Source: Arenicella sp.
Lineage (GTDB): Bacteria > Pseudomonadota > Gammaproteobacteria > Arenicellales > Arenicellaceae
Reading direction: 5' to 3'
Assembly (NCBI GenBank): GCA_023299895.1
Contig: JALZWI010000153.1
Location: forward strand, 1 to 5,574
DNA length: 5,574 nt
Each line of letters begins with the position of its first letter. The stretch's first letter is position 1. Under the pieces are notes generated by a model. It was not told where the DNA came from, ran no database searches, and was given only the letters and a program-made list of their open reading frames with translations. Made by a program: the position numbers and the translations under genes. Positions 1 through 5,438 of this stretch are shown here, in pieces.

Positions 1-447
1 CAAAACGTATATACGATACACATTCATTTACCAGGTACAGAGCCTGCCGCAGGTGCTAATATGCCGTTTACTTCGGCAATCCGTGTAACCTCAGGTCAGG
101 TAGTATTCTTATCGGGTGTAACTGCGGCGCCGGTCCCGCATAGCCATCCGCATGTTCCTGCCGAATTTGATCACCTTGATTTCAGTGCGGCTGCTCAAAC
201 TGAGGCGATCATGGAGCGCTTAAAAGTAACCATGGAAGCGGCAGGCGGCAAGCTGACGGATATCATTCAGGTCACGAGATTTGTGGTTGATATTGGTGAA
301 AATCAGGACGAAATCAATGCTGTGATGAACCGCTATTGGGGATCAGATCATCGACCGGCGAGTACCTCTGTCGGGATTGTGCGTCTTGCAACTGACCCTC
401 GGTTCGTATTAGAAATAGAAGCGGTCGCGGTACTACCAATTAAGTAA
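1..447 (+). CDS. RidA/YjgF/UK114-family protein, 5'-partial
   Basis: The reading frame is open from the first base of the window (QNVYTIHIHLPG...), so the true start lies upstream; the ATG at 61 is internal. The visible 148 codons cover most of a RidA-like chorismate-mutase-fold domain: the 'VFLSG' strand, the long helix with 'QTEAIMERLKVTMEAAGG', 'DIIQVTRFVVDI', and the C-terminal 'EIEAVAVLPIK'. Classical RidA is a small trimeric cytosolic enzyme that hydrolyses reactive 2-aminoacrylate and other imines. Here the segment matching E. coli RidA 'PARSCV' reads 'PASTSV', so the carboxylate-binding Arg (R105 in E. coli) is Ser, while the Glu of the 'EIEA' motif is kept. This suggests one of the Rid subfamilies without proven imine deaminase activity; substrate unknown. 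It heads a plus-strand run with the membrane protein 32 bases downstream. Family assignment is firm, function is not. Confidence 0.88.
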   Translation, partial: QNVYTIHIHLPGTEPAAGANMPFTSAIRVTSGQVVFLSGVTAAPVPHSHPHVPAEFDHLDFSAAAQTEAIMERLKVTMEAAGGKLTDIIQVTRFVVDIGENQDEINAVMNRYWGSDHRPASTSVGIVRLATDPRFVLEIEAVAVLPIK

Positions 448-479
448 ACAAACCTCATTTATTTGATCAGAAAAATTCA

Positions 480-812
480 ATGCAATTTGTTATTCCGTAC
501 GTAATTATCATCATTCTTTCTGCCGCCTTTGCTTTATTGCCAGTTAAAATAGCGGCTAGTAAACTGACTGTTGGCAAGCCTGGTTGGCTATATTCTGTGA
601 TTGCCGTTATTCTGTCGGTGATCATTACTAATGCGTCAAGTTATGTTATCCCAATCATAGTTATTGCGGTGCCAGTGGCCATTGCGGTGGTGGGTTTTGT
701 TTATGAATCAGTTTTAGAAACCACGTTTAAAAAAGGCGTTTGTATTGCTTTTATTGCGGTGTTAATTCAGTTTGCCGTGACTTCAGTTATGCTGAACGTT
801 TTTTTCCAATAG
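480..812 (+). CDS. small four-helix inner-membrane protein, function unknown
   Basis: This is a 110-residue, very hydrophobic protein. Four predicted membrane segments can be read at about residues 3-22, 35-51, 54-75 and 86-108. They are separated by short loops carrying the few charged residues (K23, K28, K33; E76, E80; K84-K85). The positive charge in loop 1 (KIAASKLTVGK) and at K84-K85 would fit one cytoplasmic face with both termini on the opposite side, but this is a weak topology inference. No catalytic or transport motif is recognisable. The start at 480 has only a poor A-rich ribosome site (CAGAAAA) upstream. Supporting reality: no competing ORF covers the stretch, it sits between two same-strand genes with gaps of 32 and 17 bases, and the amino-acid pattern is coherent. 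I do not recognise the family. Confidence 0.7.
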   Translation: MQFVIPYVIIIILSAAFALLPVKIAASKLTVGKPGWLYSVIAVILSVIITNASSYVIPIIVIAVPVAIAVVGFVYESVLETTFKKGVCIAFIAVLIQFAVTSVMLNVFFQ

Positions 813-829
813 GCTTAGGTATTGTGAGT

Positions 830-1555
830 ATGGACATTGTTTTTGAAGAACTGGATTACCAGAAAACCTCTTTGGGTGATATTAGCCTGCGCAAACGTTC
901 TGAGCCACGCTTAGATAATCAAATTATTTATGAAGTAAAACTTGGCGATGAATTTTTGATGTCGAGTTTATTCGTCGAAGCCGAAGAGCAACTATCTACT
1001 TTGGGTTTGGCGGCAATAAAAGCCAATGGTTTTAACGATGCTTTAGACATTGTCGTCGGTGGGCTTGGTTTAGGCTATACCGCTATCACCGCACTTAATG
1101 ATAACGCCGTTCACAGAATGCGTGTAATTGATGTAATGCAACCTGTCATTAACTGGCACCAACAAGGTATATTGCCAATCGGCGATGTACTTGCCACCGA
1201 CCCGCGTAGTGAATTAATTTACGGTGACTTTTTTGCCATTGCTACAACAGATACCGAAGGTTTTTTAGATGTTCAACAAGTTGATGCGGTCTTACTCGAC
1301 ATCGATCACTCGCCAAGTCATTGGTTGAACGATGGCAATAGTAGCTTCTATTCGCAAGCTTCACTTAAGGCAATGTCAAATAAGATAAAGTCGGGTGGCA
1401 TCTTTGGCTTATGGTCAAACGAATTGCCAGACCAAGCTTTTGTCGATTTGCTTGATACAGTTTTTTGTAATACAGAATCTCATATTGTGAGTTTTTCTAA
1501 TCCGTACTCAGGCGGCGAATCTATTAACTCAGTATATATCAGCAGCGTGCGTTAG
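830..1555 (+). CDS. spermidine-synthase-like class I SAM-fold protein
   Basis: The protein has 241 residues. I chose ATG 830 because it begins the conserved-looking segment and has TTAGGT (815-820) about 10 bases upstream; GTG 824 is an alternative. The open frame reaches back to about 740, but that part overlaps the membrane-protein gene and reads as its shadow. Seen in sequence: an N-terminal beta region, 'GDEFLMSSLF' (about 39-48) resembling the aminopropyltransferase lid region, a nucleotide-binding loop 'VVGGLGLGY' (75-83), an acidic residue D101 ending the second strand ('VIDV'), G132-D133, 'DAVLLDIDHSPSHW' (152-165), and a C-terminal 'NPYSGGES' motif. Homologues are commonly labelled spermidine synthase, but the DSSDP-type polyamine-binding motif of true SpeE is replaced by 'DIDHSP', so the substrate is probably different. 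It is likely cytosolic and co-transcribed with its plus-strand neighbours. Confidence 0.8.
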   Translation: MDIVFEELDYQKTSLGDISLRKRSEPRLDNQIIYEVKLGDEFLMSSLFVEAEEQLSTLGLAAIKANGFNDALDIVVGGLGLGYTAITALNDNAVHRMRVIDVMQPVINWHQQGILPIGDVLATDPRSELIYGDFFAIATTDTEGFLDVQQVDAVLLDIDHSPSHWLNDGNSSFYSQASLKAMSNKIKSGGIFGLWSNELPDQAFVDLLDTVFCNTESHIVSFSNPYSGGESINSVYISSVR

Positions 1556-1564
1556 AAGAGTTCC

Positions 1565-2214
1565 ATGTTAAATATGGATTTTTTGAACGTATAATGATCA
1601 ACACCAATGAGATGGGCTGGCTAAGTAGCCCATCAGTGGGCGTTGAACGTAAACCACTGGCGGGTGAAAATAAAGAATCTGGCCATGTAACGTCAGTTGT
1701 GCGTTATAAACCAGGCGCGTCGTTCAAACGACATGAGCATCCCTTGGGCGAAGAAATTGTTGTCTTAGAAGGTAGTTTTTCGGACGAGACTGGAGACTAA
1801 CAGCCAGGCACCTATTTTAGGAACCCACCCAGCAGTTCACATGCGCTTTTTAGTGAAAATGGTTGCGGTTTGTTCGTAAAGTTATGCCAGTTCCAGCAAA
1901 GTGATACAGAGCAAGTCTGTATCGATCTAAATAATGCAGACTGGCCGGGGCAGAGTGGTTTGCAGGTAATGCCATTGCATGAAGACTTTCAGGAACATGC
2001 ATCCTTAGTTAAGTGGCCAGAAGATTAAGTCTTTAGCTCTCATAAGCGCTTTGGTGGCGAGGAGATATTCGTATTATTGGGCACTTTCTGTGATGAGCAT
2101 GGTCAATATCCAGCGGGGAGCTGGATTCGCAGTCCGCATATGAGTGAGTAATACCCTTATGTCAAAGAAGAAACCATTATTTGGGTCAAAACAAGGCATT
2201 TATCCCAATCTTAA
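1565..2214 (+). pseudogene. ChrR-type double-cupin protein, disrupted by one frameshift and three stops
   Basis: Read in one frame from about 1585 to 2214, the DNA encodes two tandem cupin domains like the C-terminal domain of the anti-sigma factor ChrR. Cupin 1 has 'FKRHEHPLGEE' followed by 'VVLEGSFSDETGD', then 'GTYFRNPPSSSH' and 'FVKLCQF'. Cupin 2 has '[11 protein letters not shown]', '[25 protein letters not shown]' split around its middle, and 'ETIIWVKT'. TAA codons interrupt at 1798, 2026 and 2149, and the natural end is TAA at 2212. The likely original start is ATG 1565 (M-L-N-M-D-F), 9 bases after the upstream stop and 4 bases after AGAAGAG. It is one base out of frame with the rest, and adding one T to the T6 run at 1579-1584 restores M-D-F-F-E-R-I-M-I-N-T. 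The second-cupin metal motif H-x-H reads H-K-R. The surviving ORF 1594-1800 covers only part of cupin 1. Such proteins bind Zn or other metals; this copy is almost surely non-functional. Confidence 0.85.
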
Positions 2215-2228
2215 TTAGAACTCAAACT

Positions 2229-2726
2229 TTATATGTCTTCGCCTTGCTGTGCCCCAATCCCGAATGAAAGGGCATCGCTGGTATAGCTTGTACCAAAAGT
2301 TTGCCATAAGCTAGCGACTTGTCGGACCGCAGATTGGATTTGTTCTTGCGTAAGCTCTTTTAATGGATGGATATAAACTGAAAACAACATATTGTCACTC
2401 ACGGCGTAGCGGGCATCTAACGCTAGGTGAAAATTGGAAACCAGTGTCGCATATAGGTGTTCCTGATTAAGTGCTTCTATATCGATTATCGGCGCGATAA
2501 TGCGCATTCTATTATAGGTAATATCTGATAGCAGAGTCATTGCAACGCCATCAAAAATAAACTGCACATTACCTGAATTGCCTTGAGAGTCTGCGGCCAT
2601 CTGGGTCACAATTTCTTCCATCTCTTTTTGCGTCATATCGCTTTGTGCGGTGACGGTGTTCGTACCAATAAGCAATAAGGCGAATACCCCAATTAGCTTA
2701 GTCATTGATTGTGAAATTAAACGCAT
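2229..2726 (-). CDS. exported protein with CesT/YbjN-like fold signature
   Basis: The product is 165 residues with a Sec signal peptide: K10, a hydrophobic core at about 11-21, and a V-T-A cleavage site giving a mature start near Q28. It is therefore expected in the periplasm or outside the cell. The mature part shows the alternating pattern 'NVQFIFDGVAMTLL' (53-66), 'RMRIIAPI' (73-80), a helix 'LYATLVSNFHLALDARYAV' (91-109), 'LFSVYIHPLKEL', and a last helix 'EQIQSAVRQVASLWQTFGTSY'. This strand-strand-helix order resembles the type III chaperone-like CesT/YbjN fold. The match is from pattern only, and no catalytic motif is seen. Start choice is strong: AGGAGA (2732-2737) lies 5 bases before ATG. 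It converges on the cupin pseudogene with a 14-base gap and lies downstream of htpG, but an intrinsic terminator separates the two. Confidence 0.8.
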   Translation of the reverse strand: MRLISQSMTKLIGVFALLLIGTNTVTAQSDMTQKEMEEIVTQMAADSQGNSGNVQFIFDGVAMTLLSDITYNRMRIIAPIIDIEALNQEHLYATLVSNFHLALDARYAVSDNMLFSVYIHPLKELTQEQIQSAVRQVASLWQTFGTSYTSDALSFGIGAQQGEDI

Positions 2727-2731
2727 ATGAT

Positions 2732-2737
2732 TCTCCT
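2732..2737 (-). promoter_or_regulatory. ribosome binding site of the exported protein
   Basis: AGGAGA on the minus strand, 5 bases before the ATG at 2726. It is the clearest Shine-Dalgarno in the window and fixes the start, which also gives a well-formed signal peptide. Confidence 0.8.
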
Positions 2738-2765
2738 AGTTAAGTGTTTCAGACCTTCTTTTACT

Positions 2766-2795
2766 ATCATAGCTTACAAAAAAGGCCTCACTCAA
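2766..2795 (-). promoter_or_regulatory. possible sigma-70 promoter for the exported protein
   Basis: On the minus strand, TTGAGT (2790-2795) and TATGAT (2766-2771) are 18 bases apart, 4/6 and 5/6 to consensus. The -35 would sit inside the htpG terminator hairpin, so initiation and termination signals would overlap. It would give a leader of about 30 bases. The alternative is expression by read-through from htpG. Confidence 0.3.
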
Positions 2796-2811
2796 TATGA
2801 GCAAGGCCTTT
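2778..2811 (-). terminator. intrinsic terminator of htpG
   Basis: Perfect 8-bp arms AAAGGCCT (2781-2788) and AGGCCTTT (2804-2811) enclose a 2x2 internal loop and a further 4-bp stem CTCA/TGAG (2791-2794 and 2798-2801) with a 3-base loop. Read on the minus strand the hairpin ends in T6 (the A6 at 2778-2783), so it faces transcripts coming from htpG. On the plus strand only three T follow before AGAGGG, so it is weaker in that direction. Confidence 0.85.
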
Positions 2812-2822
2812 AGAGGGAGTTG

Positions 2823-2898
2823 TTTTTCATGGGGCAGAGTCGTTGAAAATTATTCTTGTCCTAGTTAAGCATTTTTTCTACGACTCTGCCCCATGAAA
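2823..2898. repeat. 76-base palindromic element, MITE- or REP-like
   Basis: A perfect 20-base inverted repeat lies at 2824-2843 and 2880-2899 (core CATGGGGCAGAGTCGT / ACGACTCTGCCCCATG). After one mismatch it continues for 5 more pairs (GAAAA 2845-2849, TTTTC 2874-2878), leaving a loop of about 24 bases. Neither strand has a T run after the outer arm, so it is not an ordinary intrinsic terminator. AGTTG occurs on both sides (2818-2822 and 2899-2903) and may be a target duplication, though 5 bases could be chance. The element starts 5 bases beyond the htpG stop, so it will be transcribed as a strong hairpin in the htpG mRNA tail. It contains no gene. A non-autonomous mobile palindrome is the best reading, and an RNA stability hairpin is possible. 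Confidence 0.6.
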
Positions 2899-2903
2899 AG
2901 TTG

Positions 2904-4781
2904 CTAGGCAACCAACAACTTATTTACTAGTTTTACATAGTTAGCCGGGTCTTTAATCTGTGCGCCTTCACTTAACGCGGCTTGGTCAAACAAAACTTGC
3001 GCCCAGTCAGCGAAGTTGTCACTGTCTGGTTTTAAGCCTTTGATTAAAGCGTGATCAGGGTTGAGTTCCAAAATCGGTTTTGATGTGGGTGCGTCTTGTC
3101 CCATGGCTTTCATAATACGTTCTAGGTTCGCGCCTGGGTCGCTTTCATCGGCGACTAAACACGCAGGGGACTCGGTTAAACGGTTGGTCAAACGCACTGC
3201 TTTAACGAGCTCGCTGAGTGCTTCTTGCAGCTTTTCGGTGACGTTTGAGAGTTCTTCTTTTTGCTCCTCTTGCTCTTTCTTCTCATCGTCGCTTAACTCA
3301 AGATCACCTTTACTAACGGACTTCAGTGGTTTCTCGTTATGTTCTGGTAGGCTGTTTACTAACCACTCATCGACAGGGTCAGTGAGTAATAATACTTCGA
3401 TGCCTTTTTTACTAAACAGTTCCAAATGCGGCGAACCTTTGGCTGCTGCGTAGCTTTCTGCGGTGATGTAATAAACTGCGTCTTGATCTTCACTCATGCG
3501 CTCAACATATTGGTCTAACGAAGTGTTCTGCTCATCAGAATTATTATGTGTGCTTGAGAAACGCAGTAGTGGCGTAATGTTATCTTTATTCGCCATATCT
3601 TCGACTACGCCTTCTTTAATCACTTGGCCGAACTCATTCCAAAATTCTTGGTAGTTTTCTGGTTCATCTTTGGCGATGCGTTTTAGCTCGTCCAAAACAC
3701 GTTTAACTGCGCGACCTTTGATCTTCTGAATATCACGATCACTTTGCAAAATTTCACGCGATACATTTAATGGCAAGTCTTGTGAATCTACGACGCCTTT
3801 AATAAAGCGTAGGTAGTTCGGCATTAAATTGTCAGCATCATCAGTAATGAAAATACGACGAACATACAGTTTGATGCCTGTTTTAGCGTCGCGATTCCAT
3901 AAGTCGTATGGTGCTTTTTTTGGAATATACAGCAATGACGTATATTCTAAATTACCTTCGACTTTATGGTGCAAAGTCGATAATGGCGGCTCCATGTCAT
4001 AACACAGCGTTTGATAAAAATTTTGATACTCTTCGTCGGTGATATCGCTTTTCGCGCGAGCCCACAAAGCGGTGCCAGTATTAACAGTCTCGAATTCACG
4101 TTCGCCGCCTTCAACTTCTTTACCTTCTTCGTCAAGTGGCGCAGCACTCAGCATTTTGATTGGCAATGAAATATGCTCAGAGTATTTATTGACAATGTGC
4201 TTAAGGCGGAAGTCTTCAGTGTATTCTTCTTCGCCTTCTTTTAAATGCAGAGTAATCGACGTGCCAACGGCTGCTTCATCAGTTGTGCTGATTGAGAATT
4301 CGCCTTTACCTTGCGATTCCCACAAGGTTGCTTGATCAGAACCGGCTTTGCGAGTAATTAAGCTGACCTTGTCCGCCACCATAAACGCTGAATAAAAACC
4401 AACACCGAATTGACCGATTAGATTGGCGTTATCGTCTTCTTTGTCATTCGCCTTAATGGCTTCCATGAATTTTTTAGTACCAGAGCGAGCAATCGTACCG
4501 ATATTTTCAATCACTTCATCATGACTCATGCCAATACCGTTATCGGTAATGGTTAGCGTTTTAGCGTCGGGATCGGTAGTGATAGTAACCGCTAACTCTT
4601 CGTCATCATTTAGCAGTGCTGCGTCAGTTAAGGCTTCAAAACGACGTTTGTCGATTGCGTCTGAGCTGTTTGAAATAAGCTCTCGCAAGAAGATCTCTTT
4701 TTGGCTGTAAAGAGAGTTGATCATTAAGTCCAACAGTTGGCTGATTTCGGTCTGGAAGGCGTGTATTTTTGGTGCGCTCAT
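2904..4781 (-). CDS. htpG: molecular chaperone HtpG (bacterial Hsp90)
   Basis: This is an ATP-dependent cytosolic homodimeric chaperone that remodels client proteins with DnaK/DnaJ. At 625 residues it is full length (E. coli has 624) and keeps E. coli numbering at the N-terminus. GHKL ATPase motifs are all present: E34-L-I-S-N38 with D41 (N box), D80-N-G-I-G-M85, 'GTIARSGTKKF' (95-105), and 'GQFGVGFYSAF' (123-133, the lid glycines). The middle domain has 'GVVDSQDLPLNVSREILQ' with the catalytic-loop Arg. A charged helix rich in D, E and K precedes the C-terminal dimerisation domain. As usual in bacteria there is no MEEVD tail. Start ATG 4779-4781 has a weak A-rich ribosome site, but the N-terminal sequence matches the family from residue 1. 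It ends with TAG at 2904 and is followed by a palindromic element and a terminator. Heat-shock control is supported by the upstream promoter. Confidence 0.98.
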   Translation of the reverse strand: MSAPKIHAFQTEISQLLDLMINSLYSQKEIFLRELISNSSDAIDKRRFEALTDAALLNDDEELAVTITTDPDAKTLTITDNGIGMSHDEVIENIGTIARSGTKKFMEAIKANDKEDDNANLIGQFGVGFYSAFMVADKVSLITRKAGSDQATLWESQGKGEFSISTTDEAAVGTSITLHLKEGEEEYTEDFRLKHIVNKYSEHISLPIKMLSAAPLDEEGKEVEGGEREFETVNTGTALWARAKSDITDEEYQNFYQTLCYDMEPPLSTLHHKVEGNLEYTSLLYIPKKAPYDLWNRDAKTGIKLYVRRIFITDDADNLMPNYLRFIKGVVDSQDLPLNVSREILQSDRDIQKIKGRAVKRVLDELKRIAKDEPENYQEFWNEFGQVIKEGVVEDMANKDNITPLLRFSSTHNNSDEQNTSLDQYVERMSEDQDAVYYITAESYAAAKGSPHLELFSKKGIEVLLLTDPVDEWLVNSLPEHNEKPLKSVSKGDLELSDDEKKEQEEQKEELSNVTEKLQEALSELVKAVRLTNRLTESPACLVADESDPGANLERIMKAMGQDAPTSKPILELNPDHALIKGLKPDSDNFADWAQVLFDQAALSEGAQIKDPANYVKLVNKLLVA

Positions 4782-4825
4782 AATGTCTTTATCTGTTTAG
4801 TTATTAAAGTAATTCGATGGACTGT

Positions 4826-4854
4826 GTTATAGGGATTTTGTGCGATTATTTCAA
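4826..4854 (-). promoter_or_regulatory. overlapping sigma-70 promoter of htpG
   Basis: The same -35 bases read as TTGAAA (5/6 to TTGACA), followed by exactly 17 bases and TATAAC (4826-4831, 5/6 to TATAAT). It would give basal expression of htpG from nearly the same start as the heat-shock form. The overlap is visible in sequence; use by both sigma factors is inferred. Confidence 0.6.
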
Positions 4855-4855
4855 G
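4827..4855 (-). promoter_or_regulatory. sigma-32 heat-shock promoter of htpG
   Basis: Minus strand CTTGAAA (4849-4855) is a perfect sigma-32 -35. A 14-base spacer leads to CCCTATAA (4827-4834), matching 5 of the 7 specified bases of CCCCATNT. The predicted start near 4820 gives a leader of about 40 bases before the htpG ATG. htpG is a classical sigma-32 regulon member, so site and gene agree. Confidence 0.8.
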
Positions 4856-4898
4856 TCATAGCGATTGCTATTTTTTAATGCTTTTTTTGAGTTTTTCG

Positions 4899-4932
4899 TT
4901 GACGATATGCACGACTCTCAGTATAGTCGCGC
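4899..4932 (+). promoter_or_regulatory. stable-RNA sigma-70 promoter for the tRNA genes
   Basis: TTGACG (4899-4904), a 17-base spacer and TATAGT (4922-4927) each match consensus at 5/6. The bases after the -10 are CGCGCC, a GC-rich discriminator typical of stringently controlled tRNA and rRNA promoters. Upstream T tracts (4871-4876, 4882-4888 and 4892-4896) resemble an UP element. Start is expected near 4934-4936, leaving a leader of about 90 bases to be removed before tRNA-Pro. It is divergent from htpG, with about 45 bases between the two -35 elements. Confidence 0.75.
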
Positions 4933-5023
4933 CTCTACGCACTAGAGCGTGGGCTGAGGTTGTTCCCATTTGTTATTTCGTAATTGTTTTACGATTTAAT
5001 ATTAAGCCTCAAATATGAAAAGT

Positions 5024-5100
<77 letters not shown>

Positions 5101-5107
5101 TTTAATC

Positions 5108-5121
5108 ATAAGTAGTAGATT
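5108..5121 (+). repeat. 14-base direct repeat, copy 1
   Basis: ATAAGTAGTAGATT begins 8 bases after the end of tRNA-Pro and recurs exactly at 5270-5283. The match ends at both sides of the 14 bases. Confidence 0.75.
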
Positions 5122-5269
5122 GGCTTTAAGATGAATCGAGAATGTGAGTTTTCGCACTTCTTTTCAGATGAAGGCTTTTTATTATTAATGTAAGTTGAAG
5201 TGGCAATAAGTGAAATAGCGGATTCGTTTTTTCGTTTTTTTGCCTGCTGAAAGCTCTCATTTTATTTTG

Positions 5270-5283
5270 ATAAGTAGTAGATT
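5270..5283 (+). repeat. 14-base direct repeat, copy 2
   Basis: Second exact copy of ATAAGTAGTAGATT, ending 16 bases before tRNA-Arg. The distance from copy 1 is 162 bases start to start. Confidence 0.75.
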
Positions 5284-5299
5284 TTTACAGAAACGTTGA

Positions 5300-5376
5300 G
5301 CGCCCGTAGCTCAACCGGATAGAGCAACGGCCTTCTAAGCCGTAGGTTACAGGTTCGAGTCCTGTCGGGCGCACCA
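5300..5376 (+). tRNA. tRNA-Arg (anticodon UCU)
   Basis: This is a 77-base cloverleaf. The acceptor GCGCCCG (5300-5306) pairs with CGGGCGC (5366-5372), A73 is the discriminator, and CCA is at 5374-5376. The anticodon arm ACGGC-CTTCTAA-GCCGT gives TCT, which reads AGA/AGG. The D arm GCTC/GAGC and T loop TTCGAGT are regular. Confidence 0.98.
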
Positions 5377-5393
5377 TCTGTGATTGGTCTCTA

Positions 5394-5421
5394 TTTCTAT
5401 TGAACTACCAAACAATAGAAA
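5394..5421 (+). repeat. 9-bp hairpin between tRNA-Arg and tRNA-His
   Basis: TTTCTATTG (5394-5402) and CAATAGAAA (5413-5421) are perfect inverted arms around a 10-base loop. No T run follows on the plus strand, so a processing or stability hairpin is more likely than a terminator. Its role is unknown. Confidence 0.5.
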
Positions 5422-5438
5422 GCAAGATTAAATGGGGT

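Larger units (their letters stand above)
5101..5299 (+). other. 199-base spacer between tRNA-Pro and tRNA-Arg
   Basis: AT-rich non-coding spacer, long for a tRNA operon. It holds the two copies of a 14-base direct repeat near its ends and a weak bulged hairpin (GAATGTG 5140-5146 with CACTTC 5155-5160) followed by TTTT, a possible partial terminator or processing site. It also has T-rich tracts around 5227-5241. I see no ORF and no convincing extra RNA gene. Confidence 0.6.

Noticed and set aside
740..829. N-terminal extension of the SpeE-like protein
   Set aside because: It overlaps the membrane-protein gene in another frame, is Cys/Phe-rich and unlike the family, and a spaced ribosome site supports ATG 830.
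1594..1800. 68-residue ORF as an intact small cupin gene
   Set aside because: The same frame continues to encode the rest of cupin 1 and all of cupin 2 beyond the TAA, and the better start lies upstream in another frame. It is a pseudogene fragment.
1798..2151. Programmed TAA read-through or stop-codon reassignment
   Set aside because: The Rid-family gene and the exported-protein gene end with ordinary TAA stops, the cupin also has a frameshift near its start, and a metal-ligand His is lost. Decay explains all of this.
2734..2869. 11-base direct repeat TCCTAGTTAAG at 2734-2744 and 2859-2869
   Set aside because: One copy overlaps the ribosome site of the exported protein and the other lies in the loop of the palindrome. 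It is short and probably chance.
2823..2898. Palindrome as a second intrinsic terminator of htpG
   Set aside because: No T run follows the outer arm on the minus strand, and a proper terminator with T6 lies just beyond it.
3061..3453. Plus-strand ORF inside htpG
   Set aside because: Ser-rich antisense shadow of a strongly conserved gene, with no start signal.
3947..4147. Minus-strand ORF in another frame of htpG
   Set aside because: Short out-of-frame shadow overlapping the htpG coding strand.
4039..4335. Plus-strand ORF inside htpG
   Set aside because: Ser-rich antisense shadow with no independent support.
4528..4710. Plus-strand ORF inside htpG
   Set aside because: Ser-rich antisense shadow opposite the conserved ATPase domain.
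5241..5269. Possible promoter TTGCCT-17-TATTTT before tRNA-Arg
   Set aside because: Both hexamers match only 4/6 in T-rich DNA; too weak to call.
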